Source: a virus. From it: a DNA stretch of 64,000 bases. The stretch is from positions 20,700-84,699 of IMG/VR virus record IMGVR_UViG_3300047510_002037; one strand, given 5' to 3'. Below, piece by piece: positions 10,641 to 19,444 of this stretch (position 1 is the stretch's first letter; each line of letters begins with the position of its first letter). The notes beneath the pieces were generated by a model, which did not search any database, had not been told where the DNA came from, and saw nothing but the letters and a program-made list of their open reading frames with translations. The position numbers and the translations under genes were made by a program.

Positions 10641-10648
10641 TATTTATT
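10641..10648 (-). promoter_or_regulatory. Late-promoter-like element AATAAATA
   Basis: Minus-strand TAAATAAATAAC, about 24 bases before the ATG of the 977-residue fibre gene at 10617 and just beyond the stop of the 99-residue gene. Confidence 0.5.
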
Positions 10649-10947
10649 TAAACAGTAACAGTACTTAAAGTTCCGCTATTATCTACAATTAAACGATATT
10701 GAGTTCCGTTTGGTGATGTTAAAACAAGTCCTACGGAAGTGTTAATTCCAACTTTCACATCTGCACTAAAAGTAGAAATTCCAGAAACACCTAGTTGGTT
10801 AGTTGTTACAATTCCAGATATGCTAAGATCGTTATTTATACTTACTTCTATAGCTTCAATATTTAAATTATTTGGGCTTGCTAAAGTTGGAGTACCAGAG
10901 GCACCAATCAAGTCAATTTGTTTTACTCCAAATTTCTTATCAGCCAT
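10648..10947 (-). CDS. Small fibre-associated protein
   Basis: 99 residues. It begins MADKKFGVKQIDLIGASGTP and ends with a short beta segment (YRLIVDNSGTLSTV) that occurs as a closing element in several marine phage fibre proteins. It looks like a fibre reduced to attachment segment plus one repeat (VGINTSVGLVLTSPNG). It lies between the protease gene and the 977-residue fibre, with a CATAAATA late element upstream. May be a stand-alone adaptor or a fibre remnant. Confidence 0.6.
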   Translation of the reverse strand: MADKKFGVKQIDLIGASGTPTLASPNNLNIEAIEVSINNDLSISGIVTTNQLGVSGISTFSADVKVGINTSVGLVLTSPNGTQYRLIVDNSGTLSTVTV

Positions 10948-10961
10948 TTTAGTTTTTTAAT

Positions 10962-10969
10962 TATTTATG
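10962..10969 (-). promoter_or_regulatory. Late-promoter-like element CATAAATA
   Basis: Minus-strand CATAAATAAT overlapping the last codons of the protease gene, about 15 bases before the ATG at 10947. Identical CATAAATAATT also stands before gp8 at 34402. Confidence 0.5.
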
Positions 10970-12854
10970 ATTGAGTGAAAACAACACCAGACATAAAAAC
11001 TCCACTGATGGATGGTGATGTATTATTATCATATGGATTATAAGATATTCTTTTTTCTGCACCTCTCATATTAAAACTACCAGTCCAATATTCTGTTGTG
11101 GTATCATCAGAATAATCATCTCTATATGCAGTAATTACTTTTGATCCATATTTTTTTAACCAATTCTTTACTTCAATTGAAGATGCGGATGGTTTTGTTT
11201 GCAAGTATAATGCTACCAAACCAGAAATTACTGGGGCAGCTGCGCTAGTACCATTAAAATTTGTATCAAAAAATCTATTATCATCTACTCTAGTATAATT
11301 AGTATATCCAGATATACCATTTGTTCCTGCCGTTAAAGTTTCATCTGCTGGAGACCAAACATCAATTCCTGGTCCGTTATTAGAATAACTTGCTTTTAAT
11401 TCTATACCACTAACTATAGTATCATCCATTGCACCGACACAAATTACTGGATGATAATCATTTGTAGAATTAAATCCTATTCCTTGGGGATTCATCCAAT
11501 CCCTATGATTACATGGAACAGTATTTGATGCAAATTCAGCTCTTGGGTCAGTAGTACCGAACCAAGAATCTCTCATATAGTTAAGTCTATCTGGATCATC
11601 TGATCCCATACCCAGTCTTTGATTATTATTACCAGCTGCTGCAACGTATACTACTCCGGATTGCATTAATTCATTACCAGCCTCATCAGTAGAATTTGAT
11701 CTTGATGATGTTGACCAAGATTTAAATGCACCACTAACTTGGTTATTCAATCCATTTTTCATCGCAGTGACCTGATTAACAGTTGATGAATTTCCAGTAA
11801 AAATTCCTGTTGTATTTCTAAATTTAAATGTTACTGATGTACCTGAAGAAAATGCAGCTTGATAACCCCAACTTCCATTTATAACAGTTGGATTTTTTAT
11901 ACCAGTAGTTTGATTAATTGGTTTATATGTGTGAAAGATCTTCATTAAATCATAACTCTGCTCAATTCCCATACCAACGTTATCGGAAATTGCAGGCATA
12001 TTCCAAATATTTGCTTCAAATGCTAACCCAAAATTTTTTCCAGCAGATAATGCAGCACATGCAGTTCCATGTCCACTGATTAAATTATTGGAACCATTCA
12101 AACCTGTCCCCATGGAACTATTTTCAGTATATGATGCTGAAATAGAAAATGTTCCTAATGATGAAAATTGTGGAGATCTATTTCCAGAAGTGCTCCACCA
12201 ACTAAGTGCAGATGCCGTAGTTATTCCAGTTCTACCATCTGATTTTATATAAGTTAAATTATTGGTAATAAAATAATCTGGATCAATATAATATGGACCG
12301 TCTAAAACAACATCTCTAACTCTAGACTTTCCATTTGAATCTAAAAATTCTGGGTGATATTGAAGAACTCCGGAATCATGGATAATAATATCAACATTTT
12401 TGCCTGTTAATGAATAATTAACGTCTCCATATTTTGCAGTTATATCATCGCTAGTCCAAAATTCTATATTTTCCTTCAATCCAATCCTCTTTATTGCCCA
12501 GTTTGTTCTATTAAGTTCTGTCTGTCCAGATCCAACACCACCAGTGGTTAAATCTCTATAGATTTTAGTATCTTTTTTAAATCTAGGAGTCGCTGGTTGT
12601 GGATCGGGATATGCATCTCTATGATCAGTTGGAGATAGTTCAATCCAATCTATATATGGGTGCTTGGATATTGAATCAGCTTCATACTTATGTAAGGAAA
12701 AGGTTCCTCTAGTTGGACTATGATTTTTATCATCTACACATATAATTTCTCTGTTGGGAATATGTTCACACGATGAAATACCACATAATGTGTTATGTAT
12801 CTCATCCCAATATTCTGGTGATTTTACTTTTAACGTGTAGTTTTTTAATGTCAT
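10965..12854 (-). CDS. Subtilisin-like serine protease (peptidase S8), probably virion-associated
   Basis: 629 residues with a full subtilase active site: Asp160 in DIIIHDSG, His262 in GHGTACAAL, the oxyanion Asn409 in VYVAAAGNN, and Ser537 in NGTSAAAPVISG. Residues 1-75 resemble an inhibitor-I9-type prodomain: Y/L-K-V strand, central strand, and a final HPYIDWIELSP like the P-x-V-x-x-I-E end of such domains. No signal peptide or membrane segment is seen, so it is not exported in the usual way. It sits between fibre genes, two bases after the 621-residue fibre, so it is probably built into or carried by the virion and acts on host surface proteins or on fibre maturation. The fold is clear; the role is inference. 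Confidence 0.88.
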   Translation of the reverse strand: MTLKNYTLKVKSPEYWDEIHNTLCGISSCEHIPNREIICVDDKNHSPTRGTFSLHKYEADSISKHPYIDWIELSPTDHRDAYPDPQPATPRFKKDTKIYRDLTTGGVGSGQTELNRTNWAIKRIGLKENIEFWTSDDITAKYGDVNYSLTGKNVDIIIHDSGVLQYHPEFLDSNGKSRVRDVVLDGPYYIDPDYFITNNLTYIKSDGRTGITTASALSWWSTSGNRSPQFSSLGTFSISASYTENSSMGTGLNGSNNLISGHGTACAALSAGKNFGLAFEANIWNMPAISDNVGMGIEQSYDLMKIFHTYKPINQTTGIKNPTVINGSWGYQAAFSSGTSVTFKFRNTTGIFTGNSSTVNQVTAMKNGLNNQVSGAFKSWSTSSRSNSTDEAGNELMQSGVVYVAAAGNNNQRLGMGSDDPDRLNYMRDSWFGTTDPRAEFASNTVPCNHRDWMNPQGIGFNSTNDYHPVICVGAMDDTIVSGIELKASYSNNGPGIDVWSPADETLTAGTNGISGYTNYTRVDDNRFFDTNFNGTSAAAPVISGLVALYLQTKPSASSIEVKNWLKKYGSKVITAYRDDYSDDTTTEYWTGSFNMRGAEKRISYNPYDNNTSPSISGVFMSGVVFTQS

Positions 12855-12855
12855 A

Positions 12856-14721
12856 TTAGAGCATTGTCTGTCTTGTAAATCTATAAGTAGTCAATCCAGA
12901 AACACCAACTTCTGGTGTTAATATTAATCTAAATTGACCACCAGTTACAGTAGAACCTACTGAAACAATCAGAGATGGGTCATACATGATCGCATATTCT
13001 TGAGAATATGCAGAAGAACCATTTTGCATCGCTAATATTTTTTGCGATTGAATGTAAGTTCCGTATCCAACATGAATTGTATATTCTATTGTTTTAAAAT
13101 CACTTGTGGATATTGTGAAAGAATCTATTGTATGTCCAATTCCGGCAGAAGAAATAAATGTTCCAATACCAGTCTTTACACCATAAATGTTTTCTAGTTG
13201 GAATGGAGTAACTGCAGTAGTATTTGATCCTACGTTGAGAGTTGATAAAACTGTTACGCCAGTTCCAGTTATAGACAAAGAGTTGGTAGTATTATCATTT
13301 CCAATAAAAACACTTCTTCCACTATCTGCTTGAATTTGAATATCATCTCCACCAACATTTACTATTTCACTAACATCGGATGAACTGTTCTGTCTGATGA
13401 CCAATCCATTTGGAGTACCACCAGAATATCCAAGCATAATTCTGCTAAGATTATCTAGTTTTACCTCACCGGAAGATAGAATCTCGGTTGCGCCACCAAA
13501 AGTAACTGTACCAGATAATGTAGAAACACCAGAAACATTTAAAGTTTCAAGAGAAGTATTACCTTTAACTGTAAGTTTACTTGTTGGATTTGTGGTTCCC
13601 ATTCCAACATTAGAGAGTGTATGAATTCCCGCTGCTGTTGATGCCCAGTAAGAATCTCCGCCACTACCAGACGCAGTAACTGTAACTATTCCCAATGATA
13701 TTGGAGATACTGTTATGTTGTTTCCAAAATCTATTGTTCCAGCGGTTCCAACCAATACACCAGAATCTCTTATTACAATACCTGATCCGGATCCAACAAC
13801 ACCAATTAATCCAGATCCATCACCAATAAATTTAGTAGCAGTAACTATTCCAGATATTATTACATCAGAACTGGCTGTATTTCCCCTATCCAAAACATCT
13901 TGTAGAGTATCCGTTTCGTTATATGTTGTTAAATAACCTTGCGTAGCATGATTTCCCCAACCATATGCTGTATTCCAGTTTGAAATATTTGTAGTTGTTA
14001 TAGTGCTTGCAGCACCGGTAAAGGCAGTTCCTGCGGTCCCTTCAATATATACGGTAACTCCCGCTCCGCTTCCAACAGCAGTTACCGAAGCACCAACAAA
14101 ATTAATAGATGCTACTCCATTATCATTTCCAACAATTACACCTTCTTCTTGGATAGTAAACCCAAGAACACCATTACCACCAGCAGCTATAGCAGATGGA
14201 TTATATGCAACTAATTCTACAGTATCACCTTCAAAACAAGGTTCTGTTACAGTTACTGATGTTCCATTAGAAGCAGTATATTCTGTAATATCAGATACGC
14301 CGTTTCCTTTTAATTTTACACCATTAATATATACATCTAAAAATCCAACATTGTATGCATATGCAAATGTAGTTTGATCGTTTGTTGCAGTATATGTAAA
14401 TGTAGATCTTAAACTCGTTGGAAAACTAGCCCATTCAACTCCAGATCCAGTAGATCTTAAGTACTGCCCGGGAAGACCAGTTGTATCTCCAATAGAAATA
14501 CCATTACCAGTAAAATCCAATTCATTTGCTGTTAATATTCCACTTACTGTTGCGTTTCTAGTTACAGTTAAGTCAGTACAACCAATACTGCTTAATACAT
14601 GCAGATCATAATCGGGAATACTTGTATTAATTCCTACCTGATCGGTTACTGCATCTGCATATAGAAGCAACTCGTTAACTTCTAAACCATTTTTAACTAC
14701 GAAATTCTTTCCTACAGCCAT
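12856..14721 (-). CDS. Tail fibre-like protein
   Basis: 621 residues. N-terminus MAVGKNFVVKNGLEVN is a typical attachment start in cyanophage fibres. Around residues 115-170 is a domain (FAYAYNVGFLDVYINGVKL) found widely in marine phage fibres, with the LDVYINGVKL signature. Middle and C-terminal parts are short beta-repeats, then a domain with EYAIMYDPSLIVSVGST and a final strand pair. It has the best late promoter of the window (TATAAATA) in its leader and runs directly into the protease gene. Probable distal or side fibre; receptor unknown. Confidence 0.7.
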   Translation of the reverse strand: MAVGKNFVVKNGLEVNELLLYADAVTDQVGINTSIPDYDLHVLSSIGCTDLTVTRNATVSGILTANELDFTGNGISIGDTTGLPGQYLRSTGSGVEWASFPTSLRSTFTYTATNDQTTFAYAYNVGFLDVYINGVKLKGNGVSDITEYTASNGTSVTVTEPCFEGDTVELVAYNPSAIAAGGNGVLGFTIQEEGVIVGNDNGVASINFVGASVTAVGSGAGVTVYIEGTAGTAFTGAASTITTTNISNWNTAYGWGNHATQGYLTTYNETDTLQDVLDRGNTASSDVIISGIVTATKFIGDGSGLIGVVGSGSGIVIRDSGVLVGTAGTIDFGNNITVSPISLGIVTVTASGSGGDSYWASTAAGIHTLSNVGMGTTNPTSKLTVKGNTSLETLNVSGVSTLSGTVTFGGATEILSSGEVKLDNLSRIMLGYSGGTPNGLVIRQNSSSDVSEIVNVGGDDIQIQADSGRSVFIGNDNTTNSLSITGTGVTVLSTLNVGSNTTAVTPFQLENIYGVKTGIGTFISSAGIGHTIDSFTISTSDFKTIEYTIHVGYGTYIQSQKILAMQNGSSAYSQEYAIMYDPSLIVSVGSTVTGGQFRLILTPEVGVSGLTTYRFTRQTML

Positions 14722-14750
14722 GGAGGTTCACTTTCCCCTCTAGTTTTTAC

Positions 14751-14758
14751 TATTTATA
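14751..14758 (-). promoter_or_regulatory. Late promoter TATAAATA
   Basis: Exact match to the T4 late promoter consensus on the minus strand, 30 bases before the ATG of the 621-residue fibre gene. In T4 this box is read by the gp55 sigma factor with the sliding clamp. Confidence 0.65.
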
Positions 14759-14764
14759 CTAAAA

Positions 14765-17206
14765 TTAATAGTATGGGTCCCAATCAGCAAATACACTATA
14801 ACTTCCAACAACATCCCTAATAATTTTTAATGTTACAATATCAAACGCTGGGTTTGACGTAGTAACTCCAACTGGTTGTGCTCCATTTCTCCAGAATTCA
14901 TTAGTTGGGGAACCACCATTAACGGTTATTGAAACATTACCAGTATCCCACCCTAAATTATCACCTTCGATGATTAAGGTTAATGTAGCCATATACGTTC
15001 CAGTAGTCGGAACATTAGTTAATGCTATTTCGCCAATTTGACCACTCGTATCTCCTGCTATTACAGTAGGCAATCCACTTTGAGAAAGATCAATAGTTAA
15101 TGTATTTGTAATAAGATTATATGTTACTCCTGTTGGGAATGCTCCATTATTTGCAACTTCTCCACCTACCTTTTGATAAATTAATCCGCCATGTGATACA
15201 GATCCTGTTAATGTTGAAACACCAGAAACGGTTAATGAATTTAGATTACCTAAAGTTGTTAACGAAGAAACAGTAACTCCAGATCCGAGTGTTGTTGACG
15301 ATAACACTGAAGATGAATTTATTGCAAAATTATTTCCAGTTGTTAAATTAACAGTGCCTGAGAAAGTAGATGCACCAGAAACCAAAGTAGTTGCACTAAT
15401 ATGAGAGATCGTTCCAACACCAGTATATTCTAGACTAGATCCTCTAATATGAGTTACCGTGCTTAATCCCGAGTATGATAAATTAGTTCCATTTAAGCTT
15501 GCTATAGTAGAAATCCCAGTATAACTTAGAGTCGTTCCTCTAATATTAGCAACAGTAGAAATTCCGGAATAATCTAGAGTCGTTCCTCTTGCATGAGTGA
15601 CTGTAGAAAGACCAGTATAATTTAATCTCTCTCCAGAAGAATTGGTGATAATTCCTGTTCTACATAGAACTGATTGATAGTCTAGTATAGTTCCAGTTAC
15701 TGTGGTAATAGTAGAAAATCCAGCACTTAAACCACCAGCTGTAATTCCCCCAGAAACTGATAAAGATCCTAATGTTCCAACGGATGTTAATGATGAATTA
15801 ACGACACTAGAACCAAGAGTAGTTGAACTTAAAACTCCAGTTCCGTTAATTTCATATTGCTTACCAGAAACAAGATTCCAATCCTCGCTTGATGTTAAAG
15901 CACTAGCGGAATTGTTCCAGGTTATAGTCTTACGAACTCCAGTTGAACCAATACCAATACCAGCACCATCAAGAAGTGCATTAGTTGCTACTGTTGTAGC
16001 AATACCAACATTAAAGTCTGCTAGTTCAATAGCAGTTGAATTTATATAAGTTTGCTCACCATCAACATAAAGATCACCTGCAATTCTTACTCGTCCTGTA
16101 GATCCTGTTGATGCTGGATCTATTATTATTTCAGATGGTCCTGTAATTCTATCATATAGAATTCTAATAGAAGTTGCAGCAGATCCAGTATGGAATTCTG
16201 TAGATGTTATAACTCCTACACTTGAAACATTTCTTGTATTTACGTTTGTTGCGTTCAGAGTTGTTGGGTTAAATACAGTAGCAGTTCCGATTGCAATTGT
16301 TGCTGACTGTGTTCCAAAAGAGGTAGAAGTTAGGTTTGTGATAGTTGCTGCTAATCCAACAATACTATCACCATCTAATGTAGTTGCTGCTATGGAAACT
16401 GCATTTACCGTTTGAGCATTTGATGTTGTAGTTATTGCTGTATTTACTGTTAATGTTGTAATATTTGCACTAGTTGTTGTTAATGCAGTTCCAACTATAT
16501 TTGTTGCGCTTATATTTGAAATAGTTGCGTTAGTTGCAGTTAACCCTGTCGAAGTTAATGCCGTTGAAACTACATTACTACTATTCAGATTTGTTAGGGT
16601 AGATATTCCAGAGTAGTTTAAATTAATACCCTGTAGGTATGATACAGTAGATACTCCAGTGGAATTTAATGTGGTTGATCTTAAATTAACTACAGTTCCT
16701 ATTCCAGTATAATATAAATTTGCTCCGTCCAAAAGTAAAGCTGTGCTTATACCAGAATAATAGTATGATAATCCACTTAAATATTGAGCTGTAGATAATC
16801 CAGAATAGTATAGTCTTTGTCCAGATAAAGTTGTTAGTGTTGATAAACCAGATACACTAATATTTTGCAACTCTGCATATTTTGATATTGATAACCCAGT
16901 TCCTGCAAGAGAATCTACAACATTCAGTTGAATTATAGTTCCTATTCCAGTTACATTTAAACTATTAAAATTGTTTGGAGCAATTTCTAAAGCAGATTCA
17001 AAAGTTGCTAATGTTGTTGAATCTAAAGATAATATATTTTTAAGTTGAAATGATGAATCAACAACCGTAGTTGATCCAATACCAACACTGTCTCCTCCAA
17101 GAGATCCAGTTGCTGTGATAACGCCACTAATAACAATACCCCTATCAAATTCGGGAGCACCATTACCGTCTTTGTTTCTTATTAGGTCTACGTATAATGA
17201 TGACAT
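14765..17206 (-). CDS. Tail fibre-like protein with two blocks of 16-residue repeats
   Basis: 813 residues. The N-terminal part (SSLYVDLIRNKDGNGAPEF) looks like an attachment segment. Two separate blocks, about residues 130-210 and 520-600, are made of 16-residue units on the pattern L-x-Y-S/T-G-I/L-S-T-V/A-x-x-L/I-x-G-T-x, which predicts a regular beta-solenoid shaft. The C-terminal 130 residues (LIYQKVGGEVANNGAFPTG and a strand-rich end) differ from the repeats and may be the tip. It starts 34 bases after the tail-chaperone gene with a late-promoter-like AATAAATA upstream. Confidence 0.7.
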   Translation of the reverse strand: MSSLYVDLIRNKDGNGAPEFDRGIVISGVITATGSLGGDSVGIGSTTVVDSSFQLKNILSLDSTTLATFESALEIAPNNFNSLNVTGIGTIIQLNVVDSLAGTGLSISKYAELQNISVSGLSTLTTLSGQRLYYSGLSTAQYLSGLSYYYSGISTALLLDGANLYYTGIGTVVNLRSTTLNSTGVSTVSYLQGINLNYSGISTLTNLNSSNVVSTALTSTGLTATNATISNISATNIVGTALTTTSANITTLTVNTAITTTSNAQTVNAVSIAATTLDGDSIVGLAATITNLTSTSFGTQSATIAIGTATVFNPTTLNATNVNTRNVSSVGVITSTEFHTGSAATSIRILYDRITGPSEIIIDPASTGSTGRVRIAGDLYVDGEQTYINSTAIELADFNVGIATTVATNALLDGAGIGIGSTGVRKTITWNNSASALTSSEDWNLVSGKQYEINGTGVLSSTTLGSSVVNSSLTSVGTLGSLSVSGGITAGGLSAGFSTITTVTGTILDYQSVLCRTGIITNSSGERLNYTGLSTVTHARGTTLDYSGISTVANIRGTTLSYTGISTIASLNGTNLSYSGLSTVTHIRGSSLEYTGVGTISHISATTLVSGASTFSGTVNLTTGNNFAINSSSVLSSTTLGSGVTVSSLTTLGNLNSLTVSGVSTLTGSVSHGGLIYQKVGGEVANNGAFPTGVTYNLITNTLTIDLSQSGLPTVIAGDTSGQIGEIALTNVPTTGTYMATLTLIIEGDNLGWDTGNVSITVNGGSPTNEFWRNGAQPVGVTTSNPAFDIVTLKIIRDVVGSYSVFADWDPYY
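15405..15640 (-). repeat. Block of about five 48-base coding repeats (second block)
   Basis: Encodes units such as LDYSGISTVANIRGTT, LSYTGISTIASLNGTN and LSYSGLSTVTHIRGSS, each 16 residues. The DNA copies have diverged at third positions, so the expansion is not recent. Confidence 0.65.
16580..16815 (-). repeat. Block of about five 48-base coding repeats (first block)
   Basis: Encodes LYYSGLSTAQYLSGLS, YYYSGISTALLLDGAN, LYYTGIGTVVNLRSTT and relatives. Same 16-residue pattern as the block near 15405-15640 in the same gene. Confidence 0.6.
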
Positions 17207-17234
17207 TACTTAAACGGATATTTTAACTATATCT

Positions 17235-17242
17235 TATTTATT
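17235..17242 (-). promoter_or_regulatory. Late-promoter-like element AATAAATA
   Basis: Minus-strand AATAAATAAG about 29 bases before the ATG at 17206, overlapping the stop of the preceding gene. Confidence 0.5.
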
Positions 17243-17714
17243 AAATTGTTGGAGCTTCTGGCCATAGAATATTCCATGGAAATCCTTTTTGCGTGGTTAT
17301 GTTCCTCAATTGATCTCTATAGACTCTCCATTCTTTGATAAATTCTTTTGAATTTATCTCTTCCGATTCTGGTAATTGGGTCCAATCACACATATACAAT
17401 TTCATATTCCTTTCATTTCTAACTTCTGCTGCTTTTTCAGCAGTAACAGCTTTTTTTTCACTTTCAGTCATAGAAATAAACTTCCATGTTTGTCTATAAA
17501 TTCCATCATTGCCCTTTACCGGGGAATCTTCAACTACTTTTGTAAATTTCTTTGGATGAGGTTGTGCGGTAAATTCATATACGCCAAATCCAAAAGGTTC
17601 TACCACTTCCGGACTAAGAACTTCCGGAAATGATGTATTTCTAAATAACATCCGAAAATTTTTTTCATCAACTGGATGTCCAAATGGTACGCCATTGTCT
17701 AGTTGTATTAGCAT
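17241..17714 (-). CDS. Phage tail assembly chaperone-like protein
   Basis: 157 residues. The C-terminal 60 residues have the pattern R-N-x-x-L-x-x-x-D-W-T-Q-L-P, then W-x-x-Y-R-x-x-L-R-N-I-T and a final FPWNILWPEAP, which is the signature of the phage tail assembly chaperone family (Phage_tail_APC type). The N-terminal half (VPFGHPVDEKNFRMLF, then VYEFTAQPHP) is a variable domain often fused to it. In other phages such proteins sit beside fibre genes and help fibre folding or attachment; here it lies between the glycine-rich adhesin and the 813-residue fibre, which fits. Confidence 0.75.
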   Translation of the reverse strand: MLIQLDNGVPFGHPVDEKNFRMLFRNTSFPEVLSPEVVEPFGFGVYEFTAQPHPKKFTKVVEDSPVKGNDGIYRQTWKFISMTESEKKAVTAEKAAEVRNERNMKLYMCDWTQLPESEEINSKEFIKEWRVYRDQLRNITTQKGFPWNILWPEAPTI

Positions 17715-17747
17715 TCTAAGAATTCTCCGTACAGTGATAATTCATGT

Positions 17748-18653
17748 TTATTGAGTATTTATTGAAGGAAATGCTCTGGAATTTCCAGGCCAAATTATTC
17801 TAACTGCTCCTCTTCCACCAGCACCTCCAGATAAGAATAGAGTTGGTACTCCAACACCAAATCTGATAAATCCAGATCTTCCTCCACCACCATAAAGTCC
17901 ACCATCTAAGTCTCCATTTTGACCACTACTTCCACCTCCAGATGGAGTAGCATTTCCTATTTGACTTGAAGATGATGCTCCTGTTCCACCAAATCCATCT
18001 GATCCTTGACCATATAGACCAACACCTCCACCTGAAGAAGATCTAGCTGGTTGAGATGCGGTTGAAAAATATAGTGTCTGCCAGGAACCTCCACCACCTC
18101 CGCCAGCACCGCCTAGTCCAGGAGAACCATTAGATCCAATAGATGAAGAACCTCCTGATCCTCCATTTCCACCATCTCCGGTATATCCACCTGCACCTCC
18201 GCCACCAGATCCTTGCTGTCCTGCCGATCCACCGTTTCCTCCACCATTTCCATTTGCATAATTACCTCCTGTTCCATCTGATAATCCTCCATATGCTATT
18301 ACTGTTTCTTCATCATAAGTAAAACTGGAATATCCGCCATTACTCCCTAAAATTGGTGAAGCACTAGATCCAGAAGATTGACCACCTGCCCCGACTTCTA
18401 CAATGTAAGAAGAACCTGGATTTACTTGTATATTATTTTTATATACTAAACCGCCACCGCCACCGCCAACAACTGCACTCGAAAATACTGTTGGAGATGC
18501 TCCTCCACCAACAGCAACTACACTAACACTCCTTACTTTTGGTGGTGCAATCCAAGTATATACTCCTGGAGTATCGTATATTTGCTCGTCATCTGCAGGA
18601 GAAGCTGAGATTATTGCTGTTGAAAACAGCATCATTTGAGATATAAAATGCAT
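17748..18653 (-). CDS. Glycine-rich adhesin-like protein
   Basis: 301 residues. After a 25-residue N-terminus comes a strand pair (YDTPGVYTWIAPPKVRSVSV) followed by VVAVGGG and long runs of Gly with Ser/Ala/Pro, matching the glycine-rich domain that follows a T-x-V-P-x-G type start in phage proteins. Such Gly-rich motifs form polyglycine-II helices in the receptor-binding adhesin Gp38 of T-even phages. This protein is of similar size and lies among fibre genes, so it is a candidate tip adhesin. The first 17 residues are hydrophobic (MMLFSTAIISAS) but there is no positive N-region, so export is unlikely. Confidence 0.65.
   Translation of the reverse strand: MHFISQMMLFSTAIISASPADDEQIYDTPGVYTWIAPPKVRSVSVVAVGGGASPTVFSSAVVGGGGGGLVYKNNIQVNPGSSYIVEVGAGGQSSGSSASPILGSNGGYSSFTYDEETVIAYGGLSDGTGGNYANGNGGGNGGSAGQQGSGGGGAGGYTGDGGNGGSGGSSSIGSNGSPGLGGAGGGGGGSWQTLYFSTASQPARSSSGGGVGLYGQGSDGFGGTGASSSSQIGNATPSGGGSSGQNGDLDGGLYGGGGRSGFIRFGVGVPTLFLSGGAGGRGAVRIIWPGNSRAFPSINTQ
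17756..17763 (-). promoter_or_regulatory. Late-promoter-like element AATAAATA
   Basis: Minus-strand AATAAATACTC about 42 bases before the ATG at 17714; it overlaps the last codons of the glycine-rich gene. Confidence 0.45.
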
Positions 18654-18657
18654 TTTA

Positions 18658-18987
18658 TTATACTGATACTGTATCGTAAACTAAAATAGAACCTTCAACG
18701 ACTTTCATTAATTTATCTGTTGAATTTGTTTCGATAATAATATCAAAATAATTTCTTCCATTATCTAAATCTGATGTGATTGAACTCGCCATTGAAATGA
18801 GAACACTATTATCATCTTCATTAATATAGGTATCGAAAGTCTTGTAATTTTCTGAAGCTGGATGCTTCCTAATCTTAGCAAGTGCTGTTTGACTTGAAGA
18901 ATCTAAAGTTGTGACAGCGATAGATACTTTCTTTTCAAAATCGGTTCCTTTATATATTGTTATTGATGTTACTGAAGGAACGCTCAT
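18658..18987 (-). CDS. Small virion protein, beta-rich
   Basis: 109 residues: SVTSITIYKGTDFEKKVSI opens with the strand pattern seen in small Ig-like or BppU-N-like phage domains, followed by alternating strands and acidic turns (TYINEDDNSVLISM). No catalytic motif. It lies four bases before the glycine-rich adhesin gene and after gp16, with a late-promoter-like element upstream. Likely a baseplate or fibre connector; I do not recognise a named family with certainty. Confidence 0.55.
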   Translation of the reverse strand: MSVPSVTSITIYKGTDFEKKVSIAVTTLDSSSQTALAKIRKHPASENYKTFDTYINEDDNSVLISMASSITSDLDNGRNYFDIIIETNSTDKLMKVVEGSILVYDTVSV

Positions 18988-19011
18988 TTTAGTAAAAATA
19001 TCTTATCTAAC

Positions 19012-19443
19012 TTATTTATTATCCAGTTTAGTAGACTTTAAAAGTTTGGATAACTCTGAAGTGGATCCAACAAATAAAGCATTAGTAACATTTGTTGGAT
19101 TTTTGGATTTTGAATCCTCTTCTACTTCTTTGAGTTTTTTTTGCAGTTCCATTAATTTATCTGTTGCATCTGCAACATTTTTAATCAATTGACCTGCTAC
19201 TTCATATGCCCTAGGCATTTCGCTTTCTTGAGCTAGTTCTAATATCCCATTGATAGCTTCCTGACCTTTTTCTATTAACGAATATAAATTTCCCCTAGTA
19301 TATTCATAATCTTTTTTAATATCATCATTGGTACTTTTTGGTTTAGTATCTATGGACATATCTTTTATTTCTTCTATTTTTTTAGATACTATCTCTCCAG
19401 TCACATCAAAAGCAGCATCTAAATCATCGAAATTTTGTTTCAT
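19012..19443 (-). CDS. gp16: Small terminase subunit gp16
   Basis: 143 residues from the ATG at 19443, which follows the gp15 stop as TAAGATG; an upstream in-frame extension to 19482 would lie inside gene 15 and is rejected. The order of features matches T4 gp16: acidic N-terminus, DYEYTRGNLYSLIEKGQEAI, a helix with AQESEMPRAYEVAGQLIKNV, a coiled segment KLMELQKKLKEVEE, and the conserved end NALFVGSTSELSKLL. Gp16 recognises or prepares concatemeric DNA and stimulates the large terminase gp17. T4 gp16 has 164 residues. Gp17, its usual partner, is not downstream in the window. Confidence 0.88.
   Translation of the reverse strand: MKQNFDDLDAAFDVTGEIVSKKIEEIKDMSIDTKPKSTNDDIKKDYEYTRGNLYSLIEKGQEAINGILELAQESEMPRAYEVAGQLIKNVADATDKLMELQKKLKEVEEDSKSKNPTNVTNALFVGSTSELSKLLKSTKLDNK
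19013..19020 (-). promoter_or_regulatory. Late-promoter-like element AATAAATA
   Basis: Minus-strand AATAAATAAG about 26 bases before the ATG at 18987, overlapping the stop codon of gene 16. It would let the fibre cassette be transcribed apart from the neck genes. Confidence 0.5.
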
Positions 19444-19444
19444 C

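Noticed and set aside
17748-18653. Signal peptide on the glycine-rich protein
   Set aside because: The start is hydrophobic but lacks a basic N-region and the protein sits among cytoplasmically assembled fibre proteins.
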